Shown here piece after piece: positions 51,398 to 60,978 of a DNA stretch of 64,000 nt. This DNA comes from Marinobacter daqiaonensis (lineage in GTDB: Bacteria > Pseudomonadota > Gammaproteobacteria > Pseudomonadales > Oleiphilaceae): contig NZ_FOYW01000001.1 of NCBI RefSeq assembly GCF_900115285.1, forward strand, positions 1,012,655 through 1,076,654. Reading direction: 5' to 3'. Made by a program: the position numbers and the translations under genes. Numbering within the stretch: position 1 is the first letter of the stretch; each line of letters opens with the position of its first letter. The notes below the pieces were generated by a model. It did not search any database, had not been told where the DNA came from, and saw nothing but the letters and a program-made list of their open reading frames with translations.

Positions 51398-54074
51398 CTA
51401 GAGAAAATCCCGGTAGTCGTAGTTCGAAACGTATTCCCTGGCCGATGGCAGTGGTCGCCTCAAGCCTTCCCCCCCAGAGAGTCACCTGGTCTCCGGCCTG
51501 GCGCAGGCGATGCATGGCAGGTGTGGTGGCCCTCGCCGGGTCCTTCATGGCGGCCTGCAGGCGTTCTTCCGGCATACCGTAGCCGGTGTTCTCGAAAATG
51601 AAGGTGGTCCAGAGGGTGGCACCCTCATGCCGCTCCTCCAGGCTCAGGCGTATCTGGCCGCCGGGGCTGGCATCATCGGCGAGCACTGCAACAACGGCAT
51701 CCAGGGTATTCTCGATCTGGGTAACGTCGACCCGGACGAAGGCATTGAACGGCGGCCGTTCAAGCTCAATGGCAAGCTCCCGCGAGGCCAGGGGAGGTTG
51801 CCAGCGCCTGGCCAGATCTTCGGCAAGAACCGTAATACTGACCGGAAAGTCCGCCAGCCGGCTGATATCCTGGACCGCATTGAGAATGCCCTGGGAGCGC
51901 GTCAGGATTCGCGACATCTGCAGCAGCTTGCGCTCGACGAGCTCAGCGAATGCCGCCTTGTCCGACGCCGACACATCCTCCTGCCGGCCAAGTTCCGCGG
52001 CCAGCAGAGCCGCCTCCAGCTGATTGCGCAGCTCCGCGCTGATCTTGTTGCCCAGTTCGTCCTTCAGTCGCTCGAGGCGCACCAGGTGGGTGACATCCAC
52101 CAGCTCGAGCAGAAAGCCCTGAATGCGAAAAGGCGTCGAAACCCCGGCTGATGCGTTACCCTCGGCGCCCTGGATTGGGCGCACGTTGAGCGAAAAGGCG
52201 CCTTCCACCCCCGGCAGGCTCGCGGCAAAGGTCAGACTCTCGTTGGTCAACATCATGTGCTGGAGATGTTCCCGCGCCACCGCAAGCGGCATGCCACCAA
52301 GGGTCGCGATGGCATCCGCGGCGGTCATCGTGAAGACGGAAAGCCCGGAGCGACGGACCTGTTCCTCCATTTTGCGATTGACCTGCATTACCTGGCCGAA
52401 CAGGTCATAAAGGATAGTGCTGGTGTGAAGAGAGTTGAACACGTTCTCCAGAAGCGCGAGACGTCGCTCGAACAACTGCGACACCTCACTCAGGGACTCA
52501 TACTCGGACTCGACCGAGTCGAGCCGCATCAGGCGGCGCCAATGGCTGCTCTCGCTACGCTGGCGAGCCTGCCACAGCTGCCGCTGGTGGAGAAGCTCGC
52601 CGATCTGGTCACTGAAGTCCTCCAGCAGGGAAAGAAACAGCGGATTATTATCGAGGGTCTCCTCTGTCACTTCACCGCTCAGAAAGCCCAGCAGCTGGCC
52701 GTTGAATTCAAGTGGTGCCAGAAACTGGCGCCTGCCCGGCTCGGGATTCTTCAGGAACGTTTTGGTAAGCAAGATGGGGCCGCCCTCTTCCAGGGCCGTG
52801 GCGTAGGGGGTGCGCTCGAAGTCACGGCGACGTTCGTCGATGTCTTCGAGGGAGCAGCGGTAGGCCTTCACCTCCCGCAGGTGTTTGGCGGAACCCTGGC
52901 GCTCAAGCAGGATGGCACGGTCTAGATTCAGAATCTGGGTGGTAAGCAGGAGGATCTGCCCCCATGGATCCTGACTGGCATTGAAGTCCGAAGGCAGCAG
53001 GCGGTCATGGATACGGCTGCTGGTGGCACGGAGAAGCCGGTTGACCATCGCCGACTCAAGCCGCTGCTCGCGCCGGGAAAGCAGGTACCAGAGCAGCATG
53101 TGCAGGGCCATCAGTTCCGCCACCGGCAGCACCAGACCCACAAAGTACAGGGACAGCCAGCCGGCCATAAACAGAGTGATCACGCCCCCAAGAGTGATGC
53201 TCAGGGAACGGCGCACACCCAGGCGGAAGTATAGCAGTGCCGCCACCCCCACTACCGCCAGGGACAGCAGCAGATTCTGCCACCAGTTCGTCGTGCGCAG
53301 CGGCTGGCCCCGCAGCAGGGTGTCCACCGTGTAGCCGGCATACACGAGCCGGGAGACATTCGCTTCCTCCGGCAGAGGGGTGAGTAACGGCGGATTGGTC
53401 GGATCGATACTTCTGCCCACCAGCACCACGCGTCCGGACACCAGATCACGGGTGAGGTCACCGCGAAGCACCCGTTCGGCCTGGATCACCGGCAGGTAGT
53501 TCATGCCCGGGCGGAAATCGATCAGAAAGGGATCCTCGGCAAGCGCCGTATCCGCTGCCTGACTGGCCACCGCCGACTCGGTACTGATGAAGCTTTCGCC
53601 ACCGTCCCTGGCTCGTGGCCGGTGCACGCCCAGGCTATCCAGCGTCTGCGATGGCGGCAGCGTCAGGACCGGATTCTCGCCGTTTGCCTGGGCGGCGGTC
53701 TGGCCAATGACCACGCCCGTCTCACGAAGCCGCTCAAGCTGTGTTTCGGAAAGCCCGGCGGGCTGGCGCAGAAAGCCGATGCCCGCTGGTCCGAACTGAT
53801 CAAGCCGGTCGATAAGATCAAGCCACTCGGTCTGCTGTCGCTGCTCAAAATCAGCTTCTACCAGAAGCACCTGGGGGGTGGGCCTTTCCATCGGGCTGAG
53901 GCGATGGAACTGCCAGTGCAGCCATGCATCGGGAAGTAGAAAAACGCCCAGGGCGCTTGCAAGCCAGATGGTCGCAAGGCCGATCAGGGCAATCCAGGGG
54001 CCGGCAAGACGCCAGCGGTTCAAAGGAGCCAGAAGCATAGAAGAAACCAGGTTGAAAAGCTTATGGCTCTCCAT
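51372..54074 (-). CDS. CHASE2 sensor with GAF and PAS domains and a degenerate histidine kinase core
   Basis: 900 residues. N-terminal membrane helix (ALIGLATIWLASALGVFLL), periplasmic CHASE2 domain (about 55-265; DFRPGMNYLPVIQAERVLRG, GRVVLVGRSIDPTNP), three more helices (about 268-335), GAF domain (about 365-495), PAS domain (about 545-665), then a HisKA-like helix where the usual SHELRTPL reads SAELRNQL, so the phospho-His is Ala, and a HATPase-like end (FENTGYGMPEE) with a poor N box. It can sense but probably cannot autophosphorylate. Start: ATG at 54074, or GTG at 54080. First gene of the seven-gene operon. Confidence 0.78.
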   Translation of the reverse strand: MESHKLFNLVSSMLLAPLNRWRLAGPWIALIGLATIWLASALGVFLLPDAWLHWQFHRLSPMERPTPQVLLVEADFEQRQQTEWLDLIDRLDQFGPAGIGFLRQPAGLSETQLERLRETGVVIGQTAAQANGENPVLTLPPSQTLDSLGVHRPRARDGGESFISTESAVASQAADTALAEDPFLIDFRPGMNYLPVIQAERVLRGDLTRDLVSGRVVLVGRSIDPTNPPLLTPLPEEANVSRLVYAGYTVDTLLRGQPLRTTNWWQNLLLSLAVVGVAALLYFRLGVRRSLSITLGGVITLFMAGWLSLYFVGLVLPVAELMALHMLLWYLLSRREQRLESAMVNRLLRATSSRIHDRLLPSDFNASQDPWGQILLLTTQILNLDRAILLERQGSAKHLREVKAYRCSLEDIDERRRDFERTPYATALEEGGPILLTKTFLKNPEPGRRQFLAPLEFNGQLLGFLSGEVTEETLDNNPLFLSLLEDFSDQIGELLHQRQLWQARQRSESSHWRRLMRLDSVESEYESLSEVSQLFERRLALLENVFNSLHTSTILYDLFGQVMQVNRKMEEQVRRSGLSVFTMTAADAIATLGGMPLAVAREHLQHMMLTNESLTFAASLPGVEGAFSLNVRPIQGAEGNASAGVSTPFRIQGFLLELVDVTHLVRLERLKDELGNKISAELRNQLEAALLAAELGRQEDVSASDKAAFAELVERKLLQMSRILTRSQGILNAVQDISRLADFPVSITVLAEDLARRWQPPLASRELAIELERPPFNAFVRVDVTQIENTLDAVVAVLADDASPGGQIRLSLEERHEGATLWTTFIFENTGYGMPEERLQAAMKDPARATTPAMHRLRQAGDQVTLWGGRLEATTAIGQGIRFELRLPGFSLDDELADPK

Positions 54075-54280
54075 TGCCACCGCATACCGCTGAACTACGT
54101 AAAACAGGCACTAACAGATTATCAAGCCTAGCATCGTAGAGCACGTTCTTGTACCCGACCGGCCCATCCGATGTCTTTTGCCTGTTGGGTTAATGCCAAT
54201 GCCTGCGTTAGAGTCTCAGCAATACCGTGGCCTCCAACACTCGGTCATAACTGAAGATCCGCCAATAATGGAATTCTGTG

Positions 54281-55831
54281 ATGCAAAAGCCTCCCCTGCC
54301 CGCCAATGAAGCCGCGCGCCTTTCCAGCCTCGCGGATCATTACATTCTTGATACCCCGAGCGAGCCGATATTCGACAACATCACAACCCTGGCGGCGAAG
54401 ATCTGCAAAACGCCCTACGCGTTCATCGGCCTGATCGATTCCCGTCGCCAGTGGTTCAAGTCCACCTACGGCGCGGATCTGGAGGAAGCTGACCGCGATG
54501 AGAGCTTCTGCAGTCATGCCATTCTCGGAGAGGGTCTCATGGAAGTGCCCGATCTCAGCCGTGACCCACGCTTTCATGACAATCCCTTTGTGGAGGGCGA
54601 CTTCCAGGCCCGTTTCTATGCCGGCAAGCCTATTCAGAGCGACGACGGTCGGGCTCTGGGCACACTGTGTGTAATGGACCGAAGTCCCCGCCGCCTGACC
54701 TCAGAGCAGGCAGAAGCCATCAATGCCCTGACCCAGCTGGTGGAGACTCTGCTCAGCACGCGACGCAAGGAGGCAAGGTTCGCGTGGCTCGGATCGGTAC
54801 TCGACGACATGTCGGAAGAAGTCGCGCTTTTCGATATGGACAGCCTGCGCTATGTCTATGCCAACGCCACTGCCCTGGAAGAGCTCGACATTGATCTCGA
54901 TACCCTCACGGAATCGACGCCTGTGGACGTCATGCCGGACCTCGACAGGGAATCACTGGAAGCTCTGCTTCTCCCCTTACGCCGGGGCGAAAAGGAGGTG
55001 GTTATCAGCGAGCAGATGCGTCGCCACAAGGGAGGAACGCTGTTCCCCGCGGAAATCCGACTACAGATCATCAGGACGGGAGTGCCGGTATTTGCGATCG
55101 TGGTGCGTGACATCAGCGAACGTAAGGCGATCGAGCGTGCTCAGCGGGATCTTATTTCCACGGTGAGCCATGAGTTGCGCACACCACTTGGTTCCATTGA
55201 CGGCGCACTTTCGGTGATCACCTCGGGCATGGCAGGACCAGTTCCTGAGCCCATTGCCGAGATGACCTCACTTGCCCAGCGTAACAGCCAGCGTCTGGTA
55301 AGGCTGGTCACAGAGTTTCTCGATCTCGAGAAGGCGGAGCTTGGCAAGGTAGACTTCCGGCTGAAGCCGCTTGACCTGGCCGACGTGCTCAACGAGGCTG
55401 TATCCAGCAACCAGGGGTTCGCCCACAAGCACAGGGTGGGGCTGAAGTTGGGCGAGGTACCGCGGGCGGTGTTAATCGCAGACCCCGACCGACTGCAGCA
55501 GGTGCTCACCAATCTTCTGTCCAACGCGATCAAATTCTCCGCTGCCGAGGATGTCGTGACAATTGAGGCCCATCGTCTCGATCAGGACTACAACGATAAT
55601 GGCCAGGTACGGATCAGCGTTATCGACCACGGCCCCGGCATTCCAGAGGCATTCCGGCCCTACATATTCGAGAAGTTCAGTCAGGCCGGCGGACAGGAAG
55701 AGAGGCCGGGCACAGGACTGGGCCTGGCCCTGGCGAAGGCCTATGTGGAAGGCATGCATGGGCAGGTGCATTTCGATTCCTGGCCCCAGGCAGGAACGGC
55801 TTTTCATGTGGATCTGCCGCTGAGTGAGTAG
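54281..55831 (+). CDS. GAF-PAS sensor histidine kinase
   Basis: 516 residues, no membrane segment. GAF domain (about 20-155; ICKTPYAFIGLIDSRRQWFK, DESFCSHAILGEGLMEVPDL), PAS domain (about 165-280), an intact HisKA box (LISTVSHELRTPLGSIDGAL) and full HATPase motifs (LTNLLSNAIKFSA, DHGPGIPE, GTGLGLALAKAY). No receiver of its own and no response regulator adjacent on its strand. Divergent from the seven-gene operon across a 206-base gap; the operon's lone receiver is a plausible target. A GTG at 54278 is an alternative start. Confidence 0.88.
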   Translation: MQKPPLPANEAARLSSLADHYILDTPSEPIFDNITTLAAKICKTPYAFIGLIDSRRQWFKSTYGADLEEADRDESFCSHAILGEGLMEVPDLSRDPRFHDNPFVEGDFQARFYAGKPIQSDDGRALGTLCVMDRSPRRLTSEQAEAINALTQLVETLLSTRRKEARFAWLGSVLDDMSEEVALFDMDSLRYVYANATALEELDIDLDTLTESTPVDVMPDLDRESLEALLLPLRRGEKEVVISEQMRRHKGGTLFPAEIRLQIIRTGVPVFAIVVRDISERKAIERAQRDLISTVSHELRTPLGSIDGALSVITSGMAGPVPEPIAEMTSLAQRNSQRLVRLVTEFLDLEKAELGKVDFRLKPLDLADVLNEAVSSNQGFAHKHRVGLKLGEVPRAVLIADPDRLQQVLTNLLSNAIKFSAAEDVVTIEAHRLDQDYNDNGQVRISVIDHGPGIPEAFRPYIFEKFSQAGGQEERPGTGLGLALAKAYVEGMHGQVHFDSWPQAGTAFHVDLPLSE

Positions 55832-55934
55832 CCCTGGGTAAAAATCGCACCGCTTCGGCTTCCCCTCCCTTCGTGACTGCGGTTCGGAGGTGGGGGGATT
55901 GGAAGTTCGTATGCTTTCTTCCGCCCCTAAACGC

Positions 55935-55967
55935 AAAAAAGGCAGACCAGTAATAAACTGATCTGCC
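55935..55967 (-). terminator. Terminator between the sensor kinase and tRNA-Met
   Basis: Ten-base-pair stem (GGCAGATCAG / CTGGTCTGCC on the minus strand, one G-T pair) followed by TTTTTT, ending the tRNA transcript. The other strand also has a T-rich run (TTTCTTTT), so it may also serve the sensor kinase gene. Confidence 0.85.
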
Positions 55968-55978
55968 TTTCTTTTATA

Positions 55979-56055
<77 letters not shown>

Positions 56056-56142
56056 ACAAACTGTTTGTCTTCCACAAAAGCCTCTGGTCAAGCTCTTGTT
56101 TTTGCAGCGTTTTGCTTTTCTTCGCTGCTCAACGTGGGGCGT

Positions 56143-56171
56143 ATATTAAGGATTCCACGGGGTACTGTCAA
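56143..56171 (-). promoter_or_regulatory. sigma-70 promoter of the tRNA-Met gene
   Basis: Minus strand TTGACA-N17-TAATAT, a near-consensus promoter 88 bases before the tRNA. The TGA inside the -35 box is also the stop codon of rnhB. Confidence 0.75.
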
Positions 56172-56869
56172 CGGCTATTTTCAAAAAGATCCTGTGGCCA
56201 GGCGGATTCGTCGTAGGTAGTTTCACGAACCGGGCCACCTTCCGCGCGCCAAAGGCCCGTGGCGGAAAGGACCTCCTGGACAGGTCGGAAGGAACGGCGG
56301 TGGATCGGCGTTATGCCCAGGCGGTTCAGGGCTTCGAGGTGCCGGGGCGTGCCATAACCCTTGTGCTCCGCCAGGCCAAAGCCAGGATAGGTTTCTTCCA
56401 GAGCCACCATTTCCCGGTCACGGGTGACCTTCGCCAGTATGGATGCCGCGCTTATAGCTTCGACCCGGCCATCCCCCTGAACCACGGCCTCCGAGCGCCA
56501 GTGCCACTTGGGGCAACGGTTGCCGTCCACCAGAACATACTCCGGTGGTACATGCAGCGCCTGCACGGCCCGCTCCATGGCCACCATGGTGGCCTGGTAG
56601 ATGTTGAGGCGGTCAATCTCTTCCACTTCACACCGCCCGATACTCCAGGTCACCGAGTTCTCAAGAATCTGCTCATACAGCTCTTCCCGGTGCTGCGCCG
56701 TGAGCAGTTTGGAGTCCGTCAGGCCCTCGATGGCATGGTCACGCCTCAGGATGACCGCTGCCGTGACTACCGGTCCCGCCAGCGGACCACGGCCAACCTC
56801 GTCAACGCCCGCGAGTTTTGCACCCTGGTAGGCGCACACAAAAGGCGGCAGGGGGGTTCCGTTTGCCAT
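56168..56869 (-). CDS. rnhB: Ribonuclease HII
   Basis: Removes ribonucleotides and RNA from RNA-DNA hybrids. Catalytic acidic residues are in [18 protein letters not shown] (Asp23, Glu24) and [10 protein letters not shown]; also [17 protein letters not shown] and [14 protein letters not shown], the standard RNase HII series. 233 residues, with a short C-terminal extension. Starts 3 bases after lpxB ends, in the usual lpxB-rnhB order. Confidence 0.96.
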   Translation of the reverse strand: MANGTPLPPFVCAYQGAKLAGVDEVGRGPLAGPVVTAAVILRRDHAIEGLTDSKLLTAQHREELYEQILENSVTWSIGRCEVEEIDRLNIYQATMVAMERAVQALHVPPEYVLVDGNRCPKWHWRSEAVVQGDGRVEAISAASILAKVTRDREMVALEETYPGFGLAEHKGYGTPRHLEALNRLGITPIHRRSFRPVQEVLSATGLWRAEGGPVRETTYDESAWPQDLFENSR

Positions 56870-56871
56870 TG

Positions 56872-58080
56872 CTACATTTCTCCACGAATCAGCGCGGCCA
56901 CCGCTTCCGCGGCCCGTTCGTCGGCGTTGCGTCGTAATGTCTCATGCAGTCCAGTAAATGCCTCTCTGAGGCGCTCCCGTTCCGTCGGATTATCCAGCCG
57001 CTCCAGCACTGCAGCGGCAAGTTTTTCAGGTGTGGCATCGTCCTGCAACAGCTCCGGCACCAGGGCCTCGCCCGCCAGCAGATTGGGCAGGGCCACATGG
57101 GGCACCTTCACCAGCCGTGACAGAAGGGCGAAACTGATATTGCTCAGGCGATACCCCACCACCATGGGTTTCTTGAGAAGCATTGCCTCCAGGGTAGCGG
57201 TGCCGGAGGCCAGCAACACCACATCCGACGCCGCCATCACTTCCCGGGAGCGGCCACGGACCACGGTCAGGGGCAATTTCACCTCCAGCGCATCGGCCAG
57301 TGCCAGCACCTGTTTTTCCCGTTCCCGGTTCACGCAGGGAACGACCAGCTGCAGGTCGGGATGGCGGGACTGCAACTGGCGGGCAGTCTCCAGGAAAAGG
57401 GCTCCGAGGCGTTCCACCTCCCCTGCCCGACTGCCCGGCAGGATAGCAAGGACCGGCCGGTCGGTATCCAGGCCCAGGCTGCGCCGTGCGGCCTCCGTAT
57501 CCGGTTCCAGGGGAATCCGATCGGCCAGGGGATGGCCGACAAAGGTCACCGGCACGCCATGCTCCTCGTAGAAGCGGGCTTCAAACGGCAGCAGTGTCAG
57601 CATCAGGTCCACGGAGCGGGCAATGCGGAAAATCCGCTTCTGGCGCCATGCCCACACCGATGGACTGACATAGTGGGCCGTGGGGATGCCCGCCCGTTTG
57701 CAGCGCTCCTCGACACCCAGTGTGAAGTCCGGGGAGTCGATGCCGATCACCACGTCGGGCCGATTGGCAAGAAGGTAATCCATCAGCCGTGCGCGGATGG
57801 CAAACAGCTCCCTCAGCCGGCCCAGGACCTCCACCAGCCCCATCACCGACAGCCGCTCCATGGGAACCAGAGAGTGGAAACCCTCCGCCACCATTTCGTC
57901 GCCGCCAATGCCAACGAAACGGGCATTGGGAAACCGCCGCCGCAGAGACCGGATCAGCCCCGCCCCAAGGATGTCGCCGGAGGCTTCGCCAGCGACCATG
58001 GCAATGGTCACCGCCGGGGAGCTGGCGATGGCAGGCAGGGAGAATTCCTCGCCGGAGGATGGCGAAGCTTCGGGAGTCAC
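56872..58080 (-). CDS. lpxB: LpxB, lipid A disaccharide synthase
   Basis: Membrane-associated GT19 glycosyltransferase joining UDP-2,3-diacylglucosamine and lipid X. Signature motifs: [72 protein letters not shown] and [20 protein letters not shown]. 402 residues, slightly long because of an N-terminal Ser/Pro-rich lead ([13 protein letters not shown]). Eight bases after lpxA. Confidence 0.97.
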   Translation of the reverse strand: MTPEASPSSGEEFSLPAIASSPAVTIAMVAGEASGDILGAGLIRSLRRRFPNARFVGIGGDEMVAEGFHSLVPMERLSVMGLVEVLGRLRELFAIRARLMDYLLANRPDVVIGIDSPDFTLGVEERCKRAGIPTAHYVSPSVWAWRQKRIFRIARSVDLMLTLLPFEARFYEEHGVPVTFVGHPLADRIPLEPDTEAARRSLGLDTDRPVLAILPGSRAGEVERLGALFLETARQLQSRHPDLQLVVPCVNREREKQVLALADALEVKLPLTVVRGRSREVMAASDVVLLASGTATLEAMLLKKPMVVGYRLSNISFALLSRLVKVPHVALPNLLAGEALVPELLQDDATPEKLAAAVLERLDNPTERERLREAFTGLHETLRRNADERAAEAVAALIRGEM

Positions 58081-58088
58081 ATCCGGAC

Positions 58089-58880
58089 CTAACGTATGAT
58101 GCCCCGTTCCGTCACACGGAGGGACTCGATCAGGGGGCGCATTTCAGCGACGTCGACGTAGGTTTTCTCAAGCTCGTCAATCGCCTGTTCTACCGTCAGA
58201 CCCTGACGATAGATGACCTTGTAGGCTCGCCGGAGAGCCAGCAGTACGTCGCTGGAGAAGCCGCGGCGCCGTAGACCTTCCACATTGATGCCGTGTGGAC
58301 CGGCGGACTGACCGCTGGCCATGACATAAGCGGGAATGTCCCTGAGCACAATACTGCCGCCGGCACTCATGCTGTGGGGACCGACATGGCAGAACTGGTG
58401 CACCATGCTGCCGCCGCCGAGAATGGCCCAGTCACCCACGGTGACATGCCCTGCCAGCGTGGCGCAGTTGGCAAGAATGGTGTTGTTACCGATAACGCAG
58501 TCGTGAGCCACGTGGACGTAGGCCATCAGCAGATTGTCACTGCCGATGCGTGTTTCGCCCCGGTCCTGCACCGTTCCACGGTGTATGGTGCAGTTCTCGC
58601 GAATGACATTATTGTCGCCGATGATCAGAGTGGTTGGCTCGCCGGCGTACTTCTTGTCCTGGCATTCCTCGCCCACACTGGCGAACTGGAAGATCCGGTT
58701 GTTGCGACCGATCACCGTGGGGCCCTTTATCACCACGTGGGAAAGCACCTCGGTACCTTCGCCGATGACGACCCCCGGCCCGATGTAGCTCCACGGCCCT
58801 ACGCTGACGCCTTCCCCCAGGCTGGCGGAAGGATCAACGATGGCTTGCGGATGAACACCGGCCCAGTTCTTTTCAGTCAT
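58089..58880 (-). CDS. lpxA: LpxA, UDP-GlcNAc acyltransferase
   Basis: First enzyme of lipid A synthesis. Left-handed beta-helix of hexapeptide repeats (VGPWSYIGPGVVIGEGTEV), the IHRGTVQDRGETRIG loop and the catalytic His region MAYVHVAHDCVIGNN. C-terminal helical domain from about residue 190 (GINVEGLRRRGFSSDVLLAL). 263 residues. ATG shares one base with the fabZ stop. Confidence 0.97.
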   Translation of the reverse strand: MTEKNWAGVHPQAIVDPSASLGEGVSVGPWSYIGPGVVIGEGTEVLSHVVIKGPTVIGRNNRIFQFASVGEECQDKKYAGEPTTLIIGDNNVIRENCTIHRGTVQDRGETRIGSDNLLMAYVHVAHDCVIGNNTILANCATLAGHVTVGDWAILGGGSMVHQFCHVGPHSMSAGGSIVLRDIPAYVMASGQSAGPHGINVEGLRRRGFSSDVLLALRRAYKVIYRQGLTVEQAIDELEKTYVDVAEMRPLIESLRVTERGIIR

Positions 58881-59317
58881 CAGGCACTTCTCTCAGCAGA
58901 CATGATTTCGGCAAGACACACCACTTCGCCATCCACCAGCGCCCTGCAGTCGAACTTCCAGATGCCATGCTTGTTGGATACCAGGGTCGACTCCATGCGC
59001 AGCTGGTCCCCTGGAATGACCGGGCGCTTGAAGCGGGCCTTGTTGGAACCTGCCAGGAGATGGATGGAGCCATCGGCGGCTGACCGGCCGGCGGTCACGT
59101 AGCCGAGAATACCAGACACCTGCGCCATGGCTTCAATAATCAGCACGCCCGGCATGATGGGCTTGCCAGGGAAATGGCCGTTAAAATGCGGTTCATTGAT
59201 GGTCACGTTCTTGTAACCCACGATGGACTTCCCTTTCTCAACCTCCACAATACGATCCACCAGCAAAAAGGGGTATCGGTGTGGCAGGAACTCCATAATC
59301 TCATCAATTTTCATCAT
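58880..59317 (-). CDS. fabZ: FabZ, 3-hydroxyacyl-ACP dehydratase
   Basis: Hot-dog fold dehydratase of fatty acid synthesis, competing with LpxA for hydroxyacyl-ACP. Catalytic motif [20 protein letters not shown] with the essential His and Glu; N-terminal [17 protein letters not shown]. 145 residues. The gene lies between lpxD and lpxA, the usual place. Confidence 0.97.
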   Translation of the reverse strand: MMKIDEIMEFLPHRYPFLLVDRIVEVEKGKSIVGYKNVTINEPHFNGHFPGKPIMPGVLIIEAMAQVSGILGYVTAGRSAADGSIHLLAGSNKARFKRPVIPGDQLRMESTLVSNKHGIWKFDCRALVDGEVVCLAEIMSAERSA

Positions 59318-59329
59318 TGGGATTCGGCC

Positions 59330-60355
59330 TCAGCCCTCAATTTTCTTTTCCAGTTCTTTCAACCGGCGCGCCATGGCGTCCAGCTGTCTGAAGCGAGCAG
59401 CACTCTTTCGCCAGTCGCGGTTATTCATTGCACCGGTGCCGGAGGAGTAGACTCCGGGCTCATTGATATCGCCGGTGACCATGGTCATTCCCGTAACCTG
59501 TACCCCATCCGTGATGTTCAGATGGCCGCTCACGCCCGCCGCGCCGCCGATCATACAGTGGCGGCCAATGCGGGTGCTGCCGGCGACACCCACCTTGCCG
59601 GCAATGGCGGTGTGATCGCCTACCTGCACGTTGTGAGCGATCTGGACAAGATTGTCGATCTTGACACCGTCGCCGAGAACCGTGTCGTCCAGGGCCCCAC
59701 GGTCGATGGCGGTATTGGCGCCAACCTCCACGTCGTCCCCCAGAACCACTCCGCCGAGCTGGGCAATCCGGTTCCACTGGCCCTTGTGGATGGCAAAGCC
59801 GAATCCGTCCGAGCCGATCACCGCACCGCTCAGGATATGACAGCGTTTGCCCATGACCACCCGGTGGGCCAGGGTCACCCTGGGCCGGAGCAGGGAGTCG
59901 TCACCGATCCGGCAGTGAGCGCCAATGACACAGTGGGCACCGATAACCACCCGCTCGCCAATAACCGAGCCAGCCTCAATGATGGCATAAGGACCTATGC
60001 TGACGCTGTCAGGAAGTGTAACGGAGGAATCCACAACCGCGGTGCTGTGAACGCCGGGAACAGCGGTCTGAGACTCATCGAACCAATGGCTGACGCGCGC
60101 ATAGCCGAGGTAGGGGTCGTCCAGTACCAGGACATTGGTCGGGGCCTTGTCCGCCATGGCGGGCGTAACCAGAACCGCCCCGGCTCCGGTATTCTCGAGG
60201 TACCTGGCATAGCCCGGGTTGGCCAGGAAGCTCAGCTGGTCGGCGGTCGCCGCCTGCAGTGTGGCAAGCCCTGTAACCACCTGGTCAGGATCGCCCCTGA
60301 GTTCCGCCCCCAGTTCCGTGGCAATCTCTCCCAGTGTAAAGGTTCTGGCCGTCAT
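59330..60355 (-). CDS. lpxD: LpxD, UDP-3-O-acylglucosamine N-acyltransferase
   Basis: Third lipid A enzyme. N-terminal uridine-binding domain (FTLGEIATELGAELRGDP, LSFLANPGYARYL), then hexapeptide-repeat helix with the catalytic-His loop (GFGFAIHKGQWNRIAQLG, VQIAHNVQVGDHTAIAGKVG), and a C-terminal helix (FRQLDAMARRLKELEKKIEG). 341 residues. Follows skp by one base. Confidence 0.97.
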   Translation of the reverse strand: MTARTFTLGEIATELGAELRGDPDQVVTGLATLQAATADQLSFLANPGYARYLENTGAGAVLVTPAMADKAPTNVLVLDDPYLGYARVSHWFDESQTAVPGVHSTAVVDSSVTLPDSVSIGPYAIIEAGSVIGERVVIGAHCVIGAHCRIGDDSLLRPRVTLAHRVVMGKRCHILSGAVIGSDGFGFAIHKGQWNRIAQLGGVVLGDDVEVGANTAIDRGALDDTVLGDGVKIDNLVQIAHNVQVGDHTAIAGKVGVAGSTRIGRHCMIGGAAGVSGHLNITDGVQVTGMTMVTGDINEPGVYSSGTGAMNNRDWRKSAARFRQLDAMARRLKELEKKIEG

Positions 60356-60356
60356 G

Positions 60357-60884
60357 TCAGTTGTTCAGCTTTTCCAGCAGTTGTTGGGTCAGGTTGAGTT
60401 CGGGCTTGACGCGAACCACCGCTTCGGCCGGAAGAATCATATCAAGGTCATGCTCCTCCATCAGCTCTTTCACCGCGGCGTCCACCTCGGGGCGGGCCTC
60501 ATCGATAAACGCCTGCTTGCGGCTCGACAGAGTCTGGTCAAGCTGCTGCTTCATGGCGGAAAAGGCCTGGGCCTTCTGCTGGAACTCGCTGGCAAGACGC
60601 TCGCGTTCCTGCTCGTTCATCATGGCGCCGTCTTTCTGCAGTCGCTCCTGGAGGGCGCGGGCTTCCTGCTGGGCCTCGCGTACCTGCTGTTCAGGTTCGG
60701 TGAACTCGCGTTTAAGCTGTTCACTGAAGGCTTGCGCCTCGTCCGAGGCGAACAGGGCCTGGCGCAGGTCCACCACCCCGACGCGGGTCTGGGCGGACAC
60801 CTGTCCGGCCAGCAACAGGGCGAGTACCAGGGTTACCAGGCGAACCCCCTGGGTGTTCAGTAACCAGTCCTTTACATCAACCAT
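60357..60884 (-). CDS. skp: Skp/OmpH periplasmic chaperone
   Basis: Trimeric jellyfish-shaped chaperone for outer-membrane proteins on the way to BamA. Signal peptide (LVTLVLALLLAGQVSAQ), a short beta start (TRVGVVDLRQALFASDEA) and long charged coiled-coil helices (REAQQEARALQERLQKDGA, QQKAQAFSAMKQQLDQTL). 175 residues, as expected. Located between bamA and lpxD. Confidence 0.92.
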   Translation of the reverse strand: MVDVKDWLLNTQGVRLVTLVLALLLAGQVSAQTRVGVVDLRQALFASDEAQAFSEQLKREFTEPEQQVREAQQEARALQERLQKDGAMMNEQERERLASEFQQKAQAFSAMKQQLDQTLSSRKQAFIDEARPEVDAAVKELMEEHDLDMILPAEAVVRVKPELNLTQQLLEKLNN

Positions 60885-60978
60885 TGTCTCGTCTCCTTAT
60901 TCGTGACTCCAGGAAGCCCATTGTCCCCGAAATGCCGCCGCTCTGCAGCGGCCGGTTCAAACCAGGTCGTAAAACCGG

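Noticed and set aside
35065..54080. Recently acquired genomic island with integrase or transposase
   Set aside because: No integrase, transposase or flanking direct repeat is seen. The only tRNA in the window, about 1.9 kb away, is intact with no repeat of its end near the operon.
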